Source: Lachnospiraceae bacterium (lineage in GTDB: Bacteria; Bacillota; Clostridia; Lachnospirales; Lachnospiraceae). From it: 64,000 bases of DNA. The first letter of the stretch is position 1. The number at the start of each line of letters is the position of its first letter. The DNA lies in NCBI GenBank assembly GCA_017544835.1, contig JAFYDI010000093.1, forward strand, positions 1 through 64,000, in the 5' to 3' direction. Both the position numbers and the translations under genes were made by a program. Below, piece after piece: positions 44,507-53,247 of this stretch. The notes under the pieces are model-generated. The model did not search any database. It was given only the letters and a program-made list of their open reading frames with translations, and was not told the origin of the DNA.

Positions 44507-47500
44507 ATGAAGTACAATGCATTTATCAGTTACAGGCACGCTCCTCTCGACATGGAGATTGCCAAGAAAGTCCACACGGGTCTTGAGACCTACAAGATTC
44601 CCAAGTCAGTTCAGAAACGCCTCGGCATCAAAAAGATTGAGCGCGTCTTCCGCGACCAGGAAGAGCTCCCCATCGGAAGCAACTTAAGCGACAACATCGG
44701 TGAAGCGCTCAAAGAATCCGAGCATCTCATAGTAATCTGCTCCCCCAGAACTCCCGAGTCCGAGTGGGTTCGCAAGGAAATCGAAACCTTTATAAAGCTT
44801 CACGGTCGTGAAAACGTTCTCGCAGTCTTAGTTGAAGGTGAACCCAATGAAAGCTTTCCCGACCTTTTACTTAATGATGAAAACGGTAACCCCGTTGAGC
44901 CCCTCGCCGCTGATGTAAGAGGTGAAACGGCCGGAGAACGCAACAAGAAATTTAAGACCGAAATTCTTCGTCTCGTAGCCCCCGTCATCGGTTGTAACTA
45001 CGACGATTTAAGACAGCGCCACAGAGAGCGTATCGTAAGACGTACCGTCTCCCTGGTATCTGCGGCTGCCGGAATTATTGCGATTGCCGGTATAGCGTTT
45101 GGCCTGTACCACGCCAATGTTGCTGACAAGATGACCACTCTCGCCAATGAAAAAGCAGAGCTTGCGGACGAAAAGACGCAGCTTGCCGATGAAATTCTTG
45201 AAGAATACAAGTTAAAGCAGGAGAACCAGTCCCGCTTCTTTGCCAAAGAAGCCCTGTCTCTTGCGTCCGAAGGTAACAGAAAAGACGCTGCCCTCGTAGC
45301 TATCGCAGGTCTTCCCGGCCCCGACAACGAACGCCCTTACGTACCGGACGCCGAATACGCTTTAAGCCAGGTTCTTCACGCTTACGACATCGGCGAAGAT
45401 ATGGCCTATGACAGAGTTCTTGAGCATGACCTTACTCCTTCGGATGAAAAGCTAAGCACCGACAGGAAACACCTTTTAACAAGAGATAACGGTTACAACG
45501 TATACGTATGGGACACCGAGACCTGGGAACTTGTTTTAAAGGTAACTCCCGAAGTAGGTAAGAATAATTACCTTGAAAAGGTTAAAGATGTTTTTGCCGA
45601 TTCAGACGGCTTATATATTTTGTCGGAGTATTCTTTAAGCAAGTACTCCTTCGCAGGTGCCAAGATATTCAGTTTTGAGACCGAAAATTACATAGACGGT
45701 TTCGCTATCAGCGCCGAGAGAGGAAGAGGTTATCTCCTTATAGATAATTCCGTCGTGACCGTTAACCTTTCAAAGGGCACGGAGATAAGCACCATAGAGT
45801 TTCCCGTTGACGGTTCGGTTTACTCGCAAATCGATATAAGCCGCGATGAGGAGTATCTTCTTTTTACATACAAGAAGGACGATACCGAAAGAATTGATAT
45901 AGCTTCCTACAACATTGATAAGAACGTTTTCAATTTAACCAGGCTGTCCGACGATTATGTGTTGGAGTACTGCTACACCGCACTCGGCAACCTCGCGGTT
46001 CTCTCCTGCAACCAGGATTTCGTAATGACCGGTGTCAAAAAAATATATTTGGACGTCGTTAATCCTCAGACCGGCCGAATCATGTGGTCAAGGGAGGTTC
46101 CCTGCTCCATTCGCTCTACCGCGACCTTTGATTTAAAGATTAAAGCTCATACATACGAGTCATATACAGACGAATCCGTCTCGGAAATAGTTATTGCCGT
46201 GGAAGCCGAAGCCTTTACTTTTAACGAACTTACCAGCAAGCTTGTTACTTCCATGAATCTTCCCGGCGACACTGTCACGCTTGACTTAAGAAGAGACAAC
46301 GCAGTCGGCTTTGTAAGCGACGACAACGGACGCATTTACACCATAAACTTCCATGAAGGCACCATTTATAAGGACAACACCATTGATGTCAACTCTTCCA
46401 TAAGGCAGCTTATTATCATGGACGGTGTTTTGGCAGTTCGTTCGGCATATTCATCTGTAGTTCAGATTATGAAGTACCATACCGCCGGCGACCTTACGGA
46501 AATTGCGGATTATGTAGATTATTTTGCCACTCTTAAGACCGCGCCCCTTGGTTCTGACTACTTTGTTACCAGGCGGAACAGTGACGACAATTACCTGGTA
46601 ATATCCAAGGACGGTAAGCTTGTTTCCGAAGTTGAACTAGACAGCACTTACACCATTCTCGATGGTTTCCGCGGCGACAATGTTCTTCTGTTCTCATATG
46701 AAGCCATGTACACAGTAGATTCTTTAACAGGCAAGGTTGATAAAGCTACATATACGGAAATGGGCTCAGGCGATGAGAAATTATTCCACGGCTATATATC
46801 AGAAAACGGTAAATATGCGGTAATATGGGACAATCGCCACATTTCGGTTATTGACACAGAGCAAAAGAAAGTCATACTTGATTCCGAAAGTTCCGCTTCC
46901 ATCAACAACGCTGTCGTAACAGAGGATGGTAAAACGGTATTCGTATCGGCTTCCGATATGAACCTTATCAAGCTTGATGTTGCCACCAAAGATGAAATGC
47001 TCTATGACAACGATGCCCTTCGCCAGGTTTCCGATGCTTACAGCCTCGGTTTCATTGCCGCAAGTCACGACGGCAAGGCTGTAGCCATGTCTTGTATGGA
47101 CGGTAAGCTTCGCGTCCTCAATGCGGCAGACGGTTCGGTAATCGATGAGGTTCCTTTTTATGCAAGATCTCACTGTGCTATTTACTTTATGCCCGATGAT
47201 AAGAATATTCTTCTGCAGGGTGATGATTTGAAAGCTTCAATCCGCAATATCGAGGATAAGACCTATACCAATTCATTTAACCCTACTTTTGAGCTAAAGC
47301 GTCCCACTAATGCGGGCGACGGCTACATAGCAGTATGTGATGCCACTGCCCTGTATTTCCTGGAAACAGAAACCTATGGCCTGTGCGCTTCCGTCCTTTA
47401 TGGCTGTGCTTATATCCCTTCGGAGAAGTCGTTTATCATTTCTTCTTCCCGCAAGCTTTATAGGACCGCCTACAAGGACTACAAAGCCCTTATAGAGGAA

Positions 47501-47566
47501 GCCGGCAGACAATTCCCCGGGGCTGAACTTACGGACGAAGAAAAGGTTAAATACAATATCGATTAA
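44507..47566 (+). CDS. TIR domain - transmembrane - beta-propeller-like protein
   Basis: 1019 residues. The N-terminal TIR domain (1-160) has FISYRHAP, the loop RDQEELPIGS and SEWVRKEIE; the S-x-W-x-x-x-E pattern puts the candidate NADase Glu at 91. One membrane helix (about 180-202) and a short coiled coil (205-240) follow. Then comes a large beta-rich domain (about 290-990) with WD40/quinoprotein-like repeats (for example YNVYVWDTETWELV). The ribosome site is AAGGA. Bacterial TIR proteins can hydrolyse NAD or make cyclic ADP-ribose signals; activity here is inference from the Glu pattern. Confidence 0.88.
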   Translation: MKYNAFISYRHAPLDMEIAKKVHTGLETYKIPKSVQKRLGIKKIERVFRDQEELPIGSNLSDNIGEALKESEHLIVICSPRTPESEWVRKEIETFIKLHGRENVLAVLVEGEPNESFPDLLLNDENGNPVEPLAADVRGETAGERNKKFKTEILRLVAPVIGCNYDDLRQRHRERIVRRTVSLVSAAAGIIAIAGIAFGLYHANVADKMTTLANEKAELADEKTQLADEILEEYKLKQENQSRFFAKEALSLASEGNRKDAALVAIAGLPGPDNERPYVPDAEYALSQVLHAYDIGEDMAYDRVLEHDLTPSDEKLSTDRKHLLTRDNGYNVYVWDTETWELVLKVTPEVGKNNYLEKVKDVFADSDGLYILSEYSLSKYSFAGAKIFSFETENYIDGFAISAERGRGYLLIDNSVVTVNLSKGTEISTIEFPVDGSVYSQIDISRDEEYLLFTYKKDDTERIDIASYNIDKNVFNLTRLSDDYVLEYCYTALGNLAVLSCNQDFVMTGVKKIYLDVVNPQTGRIMWSREVPCSIRSTATFDLKIKAHTYESYTDESVSEIVIAVEAEAFTFNELTSKLVTSMNLPGDTVTLDLRRDNAVGFVSDDNGRIYTINFHEGTIYKDNTIDVNSSIRQLIIMDGVLAVRSAYSSVVQIMKYHTAGDLTEIADYVDYFATLKTAPLGSDYFVTRRNSDDNYLVISKDGKLVSEVELDSTYTILDGFRGDNVLLFSYEAMYTVDSLTGKVDKATYTEMGSGDEKLFHGYISENGKYAVIWDNRHISVIDTEQKKVILDSESSASINNAVVTEDGKTVFVSASDMNLIKLDVATKDEMLYDNDALRQVSDAYSLGFIAASHDGKAVAMSCMDGKLRVLNAADGSVIDEVPFYARSHCAIYFMPDDKNILLQGDDLKASIRNIEDKTYTNSFNPTFELKRPTNAGDGYIAVCDATALYFLETETYGLCASVLYGCAYIPSEKSFIISSSRKLYRTAYKDYKALIEEAGRQFPGAELTDEEKVKYNID

Positions 47567-47576
47567 GGCATATAAA

Positions 47577-47608
47577 AAGGGCGGTGCACCAAACGGTGCA
47601 TCGCCCTT
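47577..47608. terminator. Bidirectional terminator between the TIR and PnuC genes
   Basis: AAGGGCGgTGCACC, 4-nt loop, GGTGCAtCGCCCTT, with A/T tracts on both sides. It ends both convergent transcripts. Confidence 0.9.
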
Positions 47609-47623
47609 AATTTATGCCTGTCT

Positions 47624-48427
47624 CTATGCGGCAGCGCCTTCGTCCGCGCCACCTTCATTCTCTTTAATGTACTTCGACCACTTGATAAGTCCGTAAGTGG
47701 TGTTGGTAAGATAACCAATCTTGTACACAAGAAGTATCCACTGACCGGAAATGATGTTTACGATGGTCTCAACAATGATATATAAGTACCAGGTCCACCA
47801 GGATTCTCTGGATCTAAAGAACATGAGGATTCCGTCTATAATGCTCATGATACTAAGGCACGCATCCATGTACGCGATAACCTTGATGAGCGTATCGTTT
47901 GAATAAAAGTCTGTCTCCGGACTGAATCTTGCAACAAGATAACCGATACCGAGTGTCCATACGATGGTAAGTACGAAGATAAGCACGGTCTGCCAGGTCT
48001 TAAGCTTTCTTACAACTGTAACGTTCTCGTCCTTCTTGTCCTTGAAACGTCTCCACTGGAAGAATCCGAGCGTGTGAGCGGGAATCCAGTAAAACATCGC
48101 AACCGCCATGGATGCAAATCTCGTACGAAGGATAATCATTGTGGTAATCTCGATTATCTCAACGAGATTGTAAATGAGGAACGCCCATTTATTCTGCTTG
48201 GAAAATAAAAGTTCACAGAAGAGTCCGATTAAAACATCGAAAACATATAAAATCGTAATTACTACACCGCTTACTCCGTTGGCATCATCCTCGGGAAGAA
48301 TAATCGCCATTACAACGGTAAGTATAAACATCGAAAGCATCCAAAGCTTTTCGTAAGTGCTGAAATATTTCTTGGCACGCAAAAGAAAGCTCTCCTTCTT
48401 GCCTGCGCTTGCTTCATTGGTATTCAT
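47624..48427 (-). CDS. pnuC: PnuC-family nicotinamide riboside transporter
   Basis: 267 residues with about seven membrane helices. Family features are WTLGIGYLV and the C-terminal SWWTWYLYIIVETIVNIISG and GLIKWSKY segments that line the substrate path in PnuC. It takes up nicotinamide riboside, an NAD precursor. It lies 28 bases after a PLP-enzyme gene on the same strand and converges with the TIR gene. NAD-metabolism neighbours are suggestive but may be coincidental. Confidence 0.82.
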   Translation of the reverse strand: MNTNEASAGKKESFLLRAKKYFSTYEKLWMLSMFILTVVMAIILPEDDANGVSGVVITILYVFDVLIGLFCELLFSKQNKWAFLIYNLVEIIEITTMIILRTRFASMAVAMFYWIPAHTLGFFQWRRFKDKKDENVTVVRKLKTWQTVLIFVLTIVWTLGIGYLVARFSPETDFYSNDTLIKVIAYMDACLSIMSIIDGILMFFRSRESWWTWYLYIIVETIVNIISGQWILLVYKIGYLTNTTYGLIKWSKYIKENEGGADEGAAA

Positions 48428-48455
48428 AATATTAAATTCCTTTCAATCCGTTAAA

Positions 48456-49709
48456 TTAAATTAAGTTAAGTTTGGAAAGAGCTGCCATAATGGACAGTTT
48501 TCCTGTTTCATAGGTTAATCCGCCCTGCATAAATACGGTATAAGGCTCCACAACGGGTCCGTCGCAGGTAAGCTCAATGGTAGAACCCTGAGCAAAGCAA
48601 CCCGCAGACATAATCTCATTGTGAGGATATCCCGGCATTTCGCAAGGTACAGACTCGTACAAGGAATCAACCGGCGAAACGGACTGAAGGGTACTGCAGA
48701 AAAGTACCTGTGCTTCCTCCGATTCGAAGTTGAATCTCTGAATGATATCGCTTCTCTTCTCGGAGTACTTGGGCACGACCTCCTTGACACCCATCTTTTC
48801 AAGCATATAGCTTGTAAAAGCAGCCACCTTAAGAGCGTTGGCAACTGTATGAGGTGCCAGGAACAAACCTTTTAAAAATTTCATGTTCTGGTTGTAATTG
48901 GCTCCCAGGTACTTGCCCATACCGGGGGAAGTAAGACGGTCTGCCACCTGCTCTATAAGGTGAGCCTTACCTGCCACGTAACCACCGGAAGTAGCCACGC
49001 CTCCGCCCAGATTGTGCATAAGGGAACCTGCCATGATATCAACACCCACTTCGGTAGGCTCCTTGGTCTCTACAAGCTCACCGTAGCAGTTATCGCACAT
49101 AATAATAATGTTCTCATCGATGCTCTTAACAAGAGAGCATACCTTCTCCATCTGCTCGATGGAAATACCGCGTCTTAACGTATAACAGCAGGAACGCTGA
49201 ATCTCAACAAGCGTTACGTCGCCCTTCTTAAGGCGCTCCGCAATCTTGTCATAATCAAAATCATCGTTAACAAGCGCAATTTCCTCGTACTTAACACCGT
49301 TACGCATAAGTGAAAGAGGGCTGTCGCCTCTTGTACCCATAATCTCCTGAAGGGGATCGTAAGGTGTACCCGAAATTGCAATCATGGTATCACCGGGATG
49401 GAGCAATCCCGAAAGTGTAAGCCAAATCGCATTGGTACCCGACATAATCTGAGCGCGCACTAGCGCATCCTCAGCACCGAGAGCCTCCGCGAAGACCTTC
49501 TCTATCTTGTCTCTTGCCTCGTCAAAGAAAGCGTATCCGTTAACCTCCTGAAAGTCCTGATAAGCCACTCCGTTCTCAAGGAATGCCTCCAATACCTTCT
49601 TGGAGTTATGAAACGCGGTCCTGTCAATCGCCTCAAAATAAGGCTTACACTCACGTTCCGCCTCCTCGGCAAGTCTTTCAATTTCTGCACTGAATTCTAA
49701 CTTACTCAT
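48456..49709 (-). CDS. Methionine gamma-lyase family PLP enzyme (aluminium-resistance/YnbB type)
   Basis: 417 residues, fold type I PLP enzyme. It has the YnbB-type features QIMSGTNAIWLTLSGLLHPGD, MCDNCYGELVETKEPTEVG and the PLP Lys in SGGYVAGK. The family is annotated as aluminium resistance or methionine gamma-lyase-like; reaction not firmly known. The ATG at 49709 has AGAGG upstream and gives the usual family length; the longer frame to 49814 would overlap the promoter. Confidence 0.85.
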   Translation of the reverse strand: MSKLEFSAEIERLAEEAERECKPYFEAIDRTAFHNSKKVLEAFLENGVAYQDFQEVNGYAFFDEARDKIEKVFAEALGAEDALVRAQIMSGTNAIWLTLSGLLHPGDTMIAISGTPYDPLQEIMGTRGDSPLSLMRNGVKYEEIALVNDDFDYDKIAERLKKGDVTLVEIQRSCCYTLRRGISIEQMEKVCSLVKSIDENIIIMCDNCYGELVETKEPTEVGVDIMAGSLMHNLGGGVATSGGYVAGKAHLIEQVADRLTSPGMGKYLGANYNQNMKFLKGLFLAPHTVANALKVAAFTSYMLEKMGVKEVVPKYSEKRSDIIQRFNFESEEAQVLFCSTLQSVSPVDSLYESVPCEMPGYPHNEIMSAGCFAQGSTIELTCDGPVVEPYTVFMQGGLTYETGKLSIMAALSKLNLI

Positions 49710-49780
49710 CAACATATCCTCTGCGCCGCCCGAAGGCACGCATCTACACGCAAGCAAATTGCCTGCTATTAAAATGCCGT

Positions 49781-49814
49781 GGGTTATTATAACCCATATT
49801 CTTTTTTTTGCCAA
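49781..49814 (-). promoter_or_regulatory. Promoter of the PLP-enzyme/pnuC operon with palindrome
   Basis: On the minus strand TTGGCA (49809-49814), 17 bp, TATAAT (49786-49791). The -10 sits inside the perfect palindrome GGGTTAT-T-ATAACCC (49781-49795), a probable operator. Confidence 0.7.
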
Positions 49815-49857
49815 CTATCGGTATTGTACAAAAGAAAGAACAATTCCGAAAAGAAAA

Positions 49858-49885
49858 CGGGAGCCGCCCGGGGCCCCCGCCATAT
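49858..49885 (-). terminator. Terminator after the 5'-nucleotidase gene
   Basis: On the minus strand a GC-rich stem (GGGGGC...GCTCCC, one G-U) followed by GTTTTCTTTT. Confidence 0.7.
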
Positions 49886-49891
49886 ATCACT

Positions 49892-51364
49892 TTATTTGTT
49901 CAGATGAAGTATCAGCCTTCCCTCGCCCTTAGCGTTCTGGTGCTGACTTGCAAGAAGGGCTTCCTCGATAATCTGCGTGCAGGAAGTAGATACCACGCGG
50001 TCTTTGTGATTCTTCCTAAGCTCTTCGATTGTGATGCCGAAGGAATCTGCCATGTTAAGGTAATGGAAGTGCTGAAGGCCCAAGGTATACACCTTTTCTT
50101 CGTCCATGGGCTCGCCGCCGAAGTTAAACTTAAGGAACGAATGCGTCTTCTGATCGTACTCAACCTCGAGACCCTGCGAAAGCTGGTAAAACTCTGTATG
50201 CTCGCCGTCAAAAGCAGCATCTCGAAGCATATGCTTAATCATCGACTTAAACTGTGCACCGGTGACATATACCATGTGAACGGAGTCATCGTAAGGGAAA
50301 CACTCGCGAAGGTCGCCCTTGGTAACTACGGGACCGAGCTTCTCATTACGGATACTGCCGGAACCAAGCAGGAAAATATCAAGTCCCAGTGAATCCTGCA
50401 ATACATCGCTGAACAAATCGCCAAGCTCTGTCTCACGATATCTGTCGGGATGGGTAAGCTCGCGCACAAACTTCGTAATAATCTGTCCGTACTTGGCATC
50501 CGTGCGTGACTTGTAAGAAGCGATAACCTCCTCGATAGAAGTATCACGCGGGCACATGTTGGCATTAATCGGCACAGGAGTCCACTTAAATGAATCGATA
50601 CAGTTATTGTCGGTGTCGACCATAATGTCGAATCGTCCGATCTGGTCGGTACCGGTACCTGCCTGAACAATCGGTATACCGTTAACAATTGCGGGCTCCG
50701 TAAGGAACGTATGCGAATGTCCGCCGATAATAACATCAACACCCCAAGCGGGATCGAGTATCTCGGCAAGCTTCTTGTCTTCTTCAAAGCCGATATGGGT
50801 AAGAAGAACCGTGAAGTCAATATCCGTCGCATTGTACGTATTACAGATTCTTCCGATTTCCTCGGCCGCATCTTCAATGCTTACGAACGTACCGATAAGG
50901 CCGTCGGTCTTACACTGCGCAAGAACCGCCTCTGTAAGGATTCCTATAAAAAGAATCTTCATCCCGCCGCGCTCAAGCACGATACAAGGATCGAACAATC
51001 TCGCATGATTGGTCTGAATGTGTAAGTTCGCATTAACAATCGGGAAGTCCGCACATTTTTCCAGGAAAAGAAGATGTGCAACACCGTAATCCACCTCGTG
51101 GTTACCAAGCGTAACTACGTCGGGGGCCAGCATATTCATAATCTGAATGGTGGAAATTCCCTGAAATTCGGAATCGATGATGGAGCCTCTGAACATATCT
51201 CCGGCGATTGCGTAGATAACGTTTTCTTCTTCCGTACGAACCTTGTTGATATAGCCTGACAATAAAGACACTCCTCCCACCAGACTGCTTTCGATATCCT
51301 CTACCAGGAAATCTCCGTGCATGTCGTTGGAATGAAGGAGTGTAAGCTTCTTCAAGTTCTTCAT
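49892..51364 (-). CDS. 5'-nucleotidase / 2',3'-cyclic phosphodiesterase family metallophosphoesterase (cytosolic)
   Basis: 490 residues. The metallophosphoesterase domain (1-~300) has LLHSNDMHGDF, TLGNHEVDYG, LTHIGFEEDK and IIGGHSHTFL. The C-terminal substrate domain (about 310-490) includes GSIRNEKLGPVVTKGDLREC. Most relatives are exported; no signal peptide is present here, so it should act in the cytosol. The ATG at 51364 follows GGAGGG; the frame to 51382 includes that site. Monocistronic. Confidence 0.88.
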   Translation of the reverse strand: MKNLKKLTLLHSNDMHGDFLVEDIESSLVGGVSLLSGYINKVRTEEENVIYAIAGDMFRGSIIDSEFQGISTIQIMNMLAPDVVTLGNHEVDYGVAHLLFLEKCADFPIVNANLHIQTNHARLFDPCIVLERGGMKILFIGILTEAVLAQCKTDGLIGTFVSIEDAAEEIGRICNTYNATDIDFTVLLTHIGFEEDKKLAEILDPAWGVDVIIGGHSHTFLTEPAIVNGIPIVQAGTGTDQIGRFDIMVDTDNNCIDSFKWTPVPINANMCPRDTSIEEVIASYKSRTDAKYGQIITKFVRELTHPDRYRETELGDLFSDVLQDSLGLDIFLLGSGSIRNEKLGPVVTKGDLRECFPYDDSVHMVYVTGAQFKSMIKHMLRDAAFDGEHTEFYQLSQGLEVEYDQKTHSFLKFNFGGEPMDEEKVYTLGLQHFHYLNMADSFGITIEELRKNHKDRVVSTSCTQIIEEALLASQHQNAKGEGRLILHLNK

Positions 51365-51483
51365 AAATTTGTATCCCTCCAAATTCTCCTCAAAGTATCA
51401 ATATTTTACCAAAAAAGCTTTCACGCGTGCAATAACCGTTTGGGTAGTCTTACGACGGCGGACGGCACACTTTCTTTGCCGCG

Positions 51484-51521
51484 CAAAAAAGAACCCCGCT
51501 CATAGGAAGCAAGGTTCTTTA
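51484..51521 (-). terminator. Terminator of the sulfur/ABC operon
   Basis: On the minus strand AAAGAACC-tt-GC, loop, GC-gg-GGTTC and TTTTTT, downstream of the nitroreductase gene. Confidence 0.85.
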
Positions 51522-51544
51522 GGAAAGAAGATAGAAAAAAAGAT

Positions 51545-52435
51545 TTACAGCCGTTTTAATACTGCTTCGCTTACATCAAGCTTGGGCGTAGGCATGGGAG
51601 TCTGAGCGCCGTAACCTATATCGATGTAGGTTACCAGTCTGATGTAATCAGGAAGATCGAAGGCTTTCTTAAGCTCATCGTGAAGCACTTCCCTGAATGT
51701 AAGCCATACACCCGCAAGTCCCACCGCGTGCACTGCAAGTGCGACATTCTCCATAGCCGCACCCGCATCGAGCAAGCGATTTCTGAAAGGAGTGAAATTA
51801 TTGGCTTCGTAGCAGCGCATATCCTGGCAAAGGACTATATGTACGGGTCCGCCGGGTATATTACCGAGTTTAAACAGGCCAGGGGTTGTTTTTTCTTTGA
51901 CCACTACGAATCTTGTGGCCTGCACGTTACAGCCGTGAGGTGCGGCAAGGCCTGCATTTAAAATCTTATCGATTAATTCATCGGGAACATCTTTGTCTTC
52001 CCAGGCTCTTACGGAGCGACGTTCATTTACAACCGTAAAGAAATTGTCCGTAAGTTCGGGAGTTATGGGCTTAGGGGTAAATGGAGTTAAGTCAATCTCC
52101 TCGCCCTTACTTAACTTTTCTGCGGATTCAAGCAGGAACTCATACTGCTTGTACTCAGGAAGGCTGTGGGAAAGCCCGCGCTTGTTCCAGGCATCCACAT
52201 AAAGCTTTGTAATCTCAGCCTGCTTAATGTTGAAAGGCTTCTTGTCAAAAGCAGCCCTGTATAACTGCTGCTCAAGGGTATGGTGCACGCGCTCTCTCGC
52301 TCTGGCTCTGAACTCTGTCTCGTCAAGCTTAACGAGGTCGTCAAGTGTGAGCGAGTTTATGTACTGCGCTGCTTCTTTTATATCGTCCATGGACTGATAA
52401 TCCATGGCTGTGTCGTGAAAATCCTTAACGCTCAT
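51545..52435 (-). CDS. Nitroreductase-family flavoprotein with helical N-terminal extension
   Basis: 296 residues. The first 125 residues are mostly helical and unrecognised. The nitroreductase domain begins near 130 with VVNERRSVRAWEDKDVPDELIDKIL, then GLAAPHGCNVQATRFVVV and AAMENVALAVHAVGLAGVWL. It should bind FMN and reduce a small substrate with NAD(P)H. It is the last gene of the operon with an ABC importer, ATC hydrolase and M20 enzyme, so it may act on the imported compound. The ATG at 52435 is six bases after AAGGAGG. Confidence 0.85.
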   Translation of the reverse strand: MSVKDFHDTAMDYQSMDDIKEAAQYINSLTLDDLVKLDETEFRARARERVHHTLEQQLYRAAFDKKPFNIKQAEITKLYVDAWNKRGLSHSLPEYKQYEFLLESAEKLSKGEEIDLTPFTPKPITPELTDNFFTVVNERRSVRAWEDKDVPDELIDKILNAGLAAPHGCNVQATRFVVVKEKTTPGLFKLGNIPGGPVHIVLCQDMRCYEANNFTPFRNRLLDAGAAMENVALAVHAVGLAGVWLTFREVLHDELKKAFDLPDYIRLVTYIDIGYGAQTPMPTPKLDVSEAVLKRL

Positions 52436-52446
52436 GTACATCCTCC

Positions 52447-53226
52447 TTAAATAAAGTATTCTGCTTCTTTGAATTCTGCGCCGCGGCTGATGTCGGCTAT
52501 TATCTGCGCCGAAATCTTGATGATTTCATCATCCGTACGGCTTCTGGGCTGTTTGGTCTTAATTACGTATTCTTCCTGAATACGACCGGGTCTTGGAGTC
52601 AAAAGAATGACTCTGTCGGACAAAAGTACCGCTTCACTGATATCGTGTGTTACGAATAAAACAGTTTTCTTTTCCGTCTGATGTATCCTTATAAGCTCCT
52701 CTTGAAGGGTGGAACGGGTAAGGTGGTCTACGGCACTGAAGGGCTCGTCCATCAATGTTACCTTCGGGTTCATGATAAGAGTTCTTGCAATGCCGGCTCT
52801 CTGCCTCATACCGCCTGAAAGCTGTGAAGGGTACTTGTCGGCAAAGTCCTTAAGACCCATTAAGTCTAAGTACTTGTCGATTCGTTTCTTTTGCTCTTCT
52901 TTGGGAACCTTGGCGATTTCCATGCCGTAAGCCATGTTCTTTCTGACGGTTCTCCAGGGGAACAATGCCGCACTCTGGAATACTACTCCGATGTCTCTGC
53001 CCGGACCTGTTATGGGCTTTTCGTCTAAGTATACGTTTCCCGACGTTGCAGGCTGAAGTCCCGCAACAATTTCAAGGAGTGTGCTTTTGCCGCATCCTGA
53101 GGGTCCTACTATGCTTACGAATTCTCCGTCGTTAATGGTAAGATTTATATTGTTTAATGCAGTTACGTTATTACCGTCGGCGTCTTCGTATATTTTGCCG
53201 ACATTTTCTATCCTGATTGAAGGCAT
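52447..53226 (-). CDS. ABC importer ATP-binding protein (TauB/SsuB/NrtD type)
   Basis: 259 residues with GPSGCGKST, QSAALFPWRTVRKNM, LSGGMRQRAGIAR and VTLMDEPFSAVDHLTR, the pattern of nitrate/sulfonate/taurine ATPases. It pairs with the permease and NMT1-type binding protein in the same operon. Confidence 0.93.
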   Translation of the reverse strand: MPSIRIENVGKIYEDADGNNVTALNNINLTINDGEFVSIVGPSGCGKSTLLEIVAGLQPATSGNVYLDEKPITGPGRDIGVVFQSAALFPWRTVRKNMAYGMEIAKVPKEEQKKRIDKYLDLMGLKDFADKYPSQLSGGMRQRAGIARTLIMNPKVTLMDEPFSAVDHLTRSTLQEELIRIHQTEKKTVLFVTHDISEAVLLSDRVILLTPRPGRIQEEYVIKTKQPRSRTDDEIIKISAQIIADISRGAEFKEAEYFI

Positions 53227-53247
53227 TGATTATTCCTCCGTAATTGC

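Noticed and set aside
49810..50392. A 194-codon plus-strand frame at the 3' end of the 5'-nucleotidase gene.
   Set aside because: It runs through the terminator and is antisense to conserved catalytic sequence.
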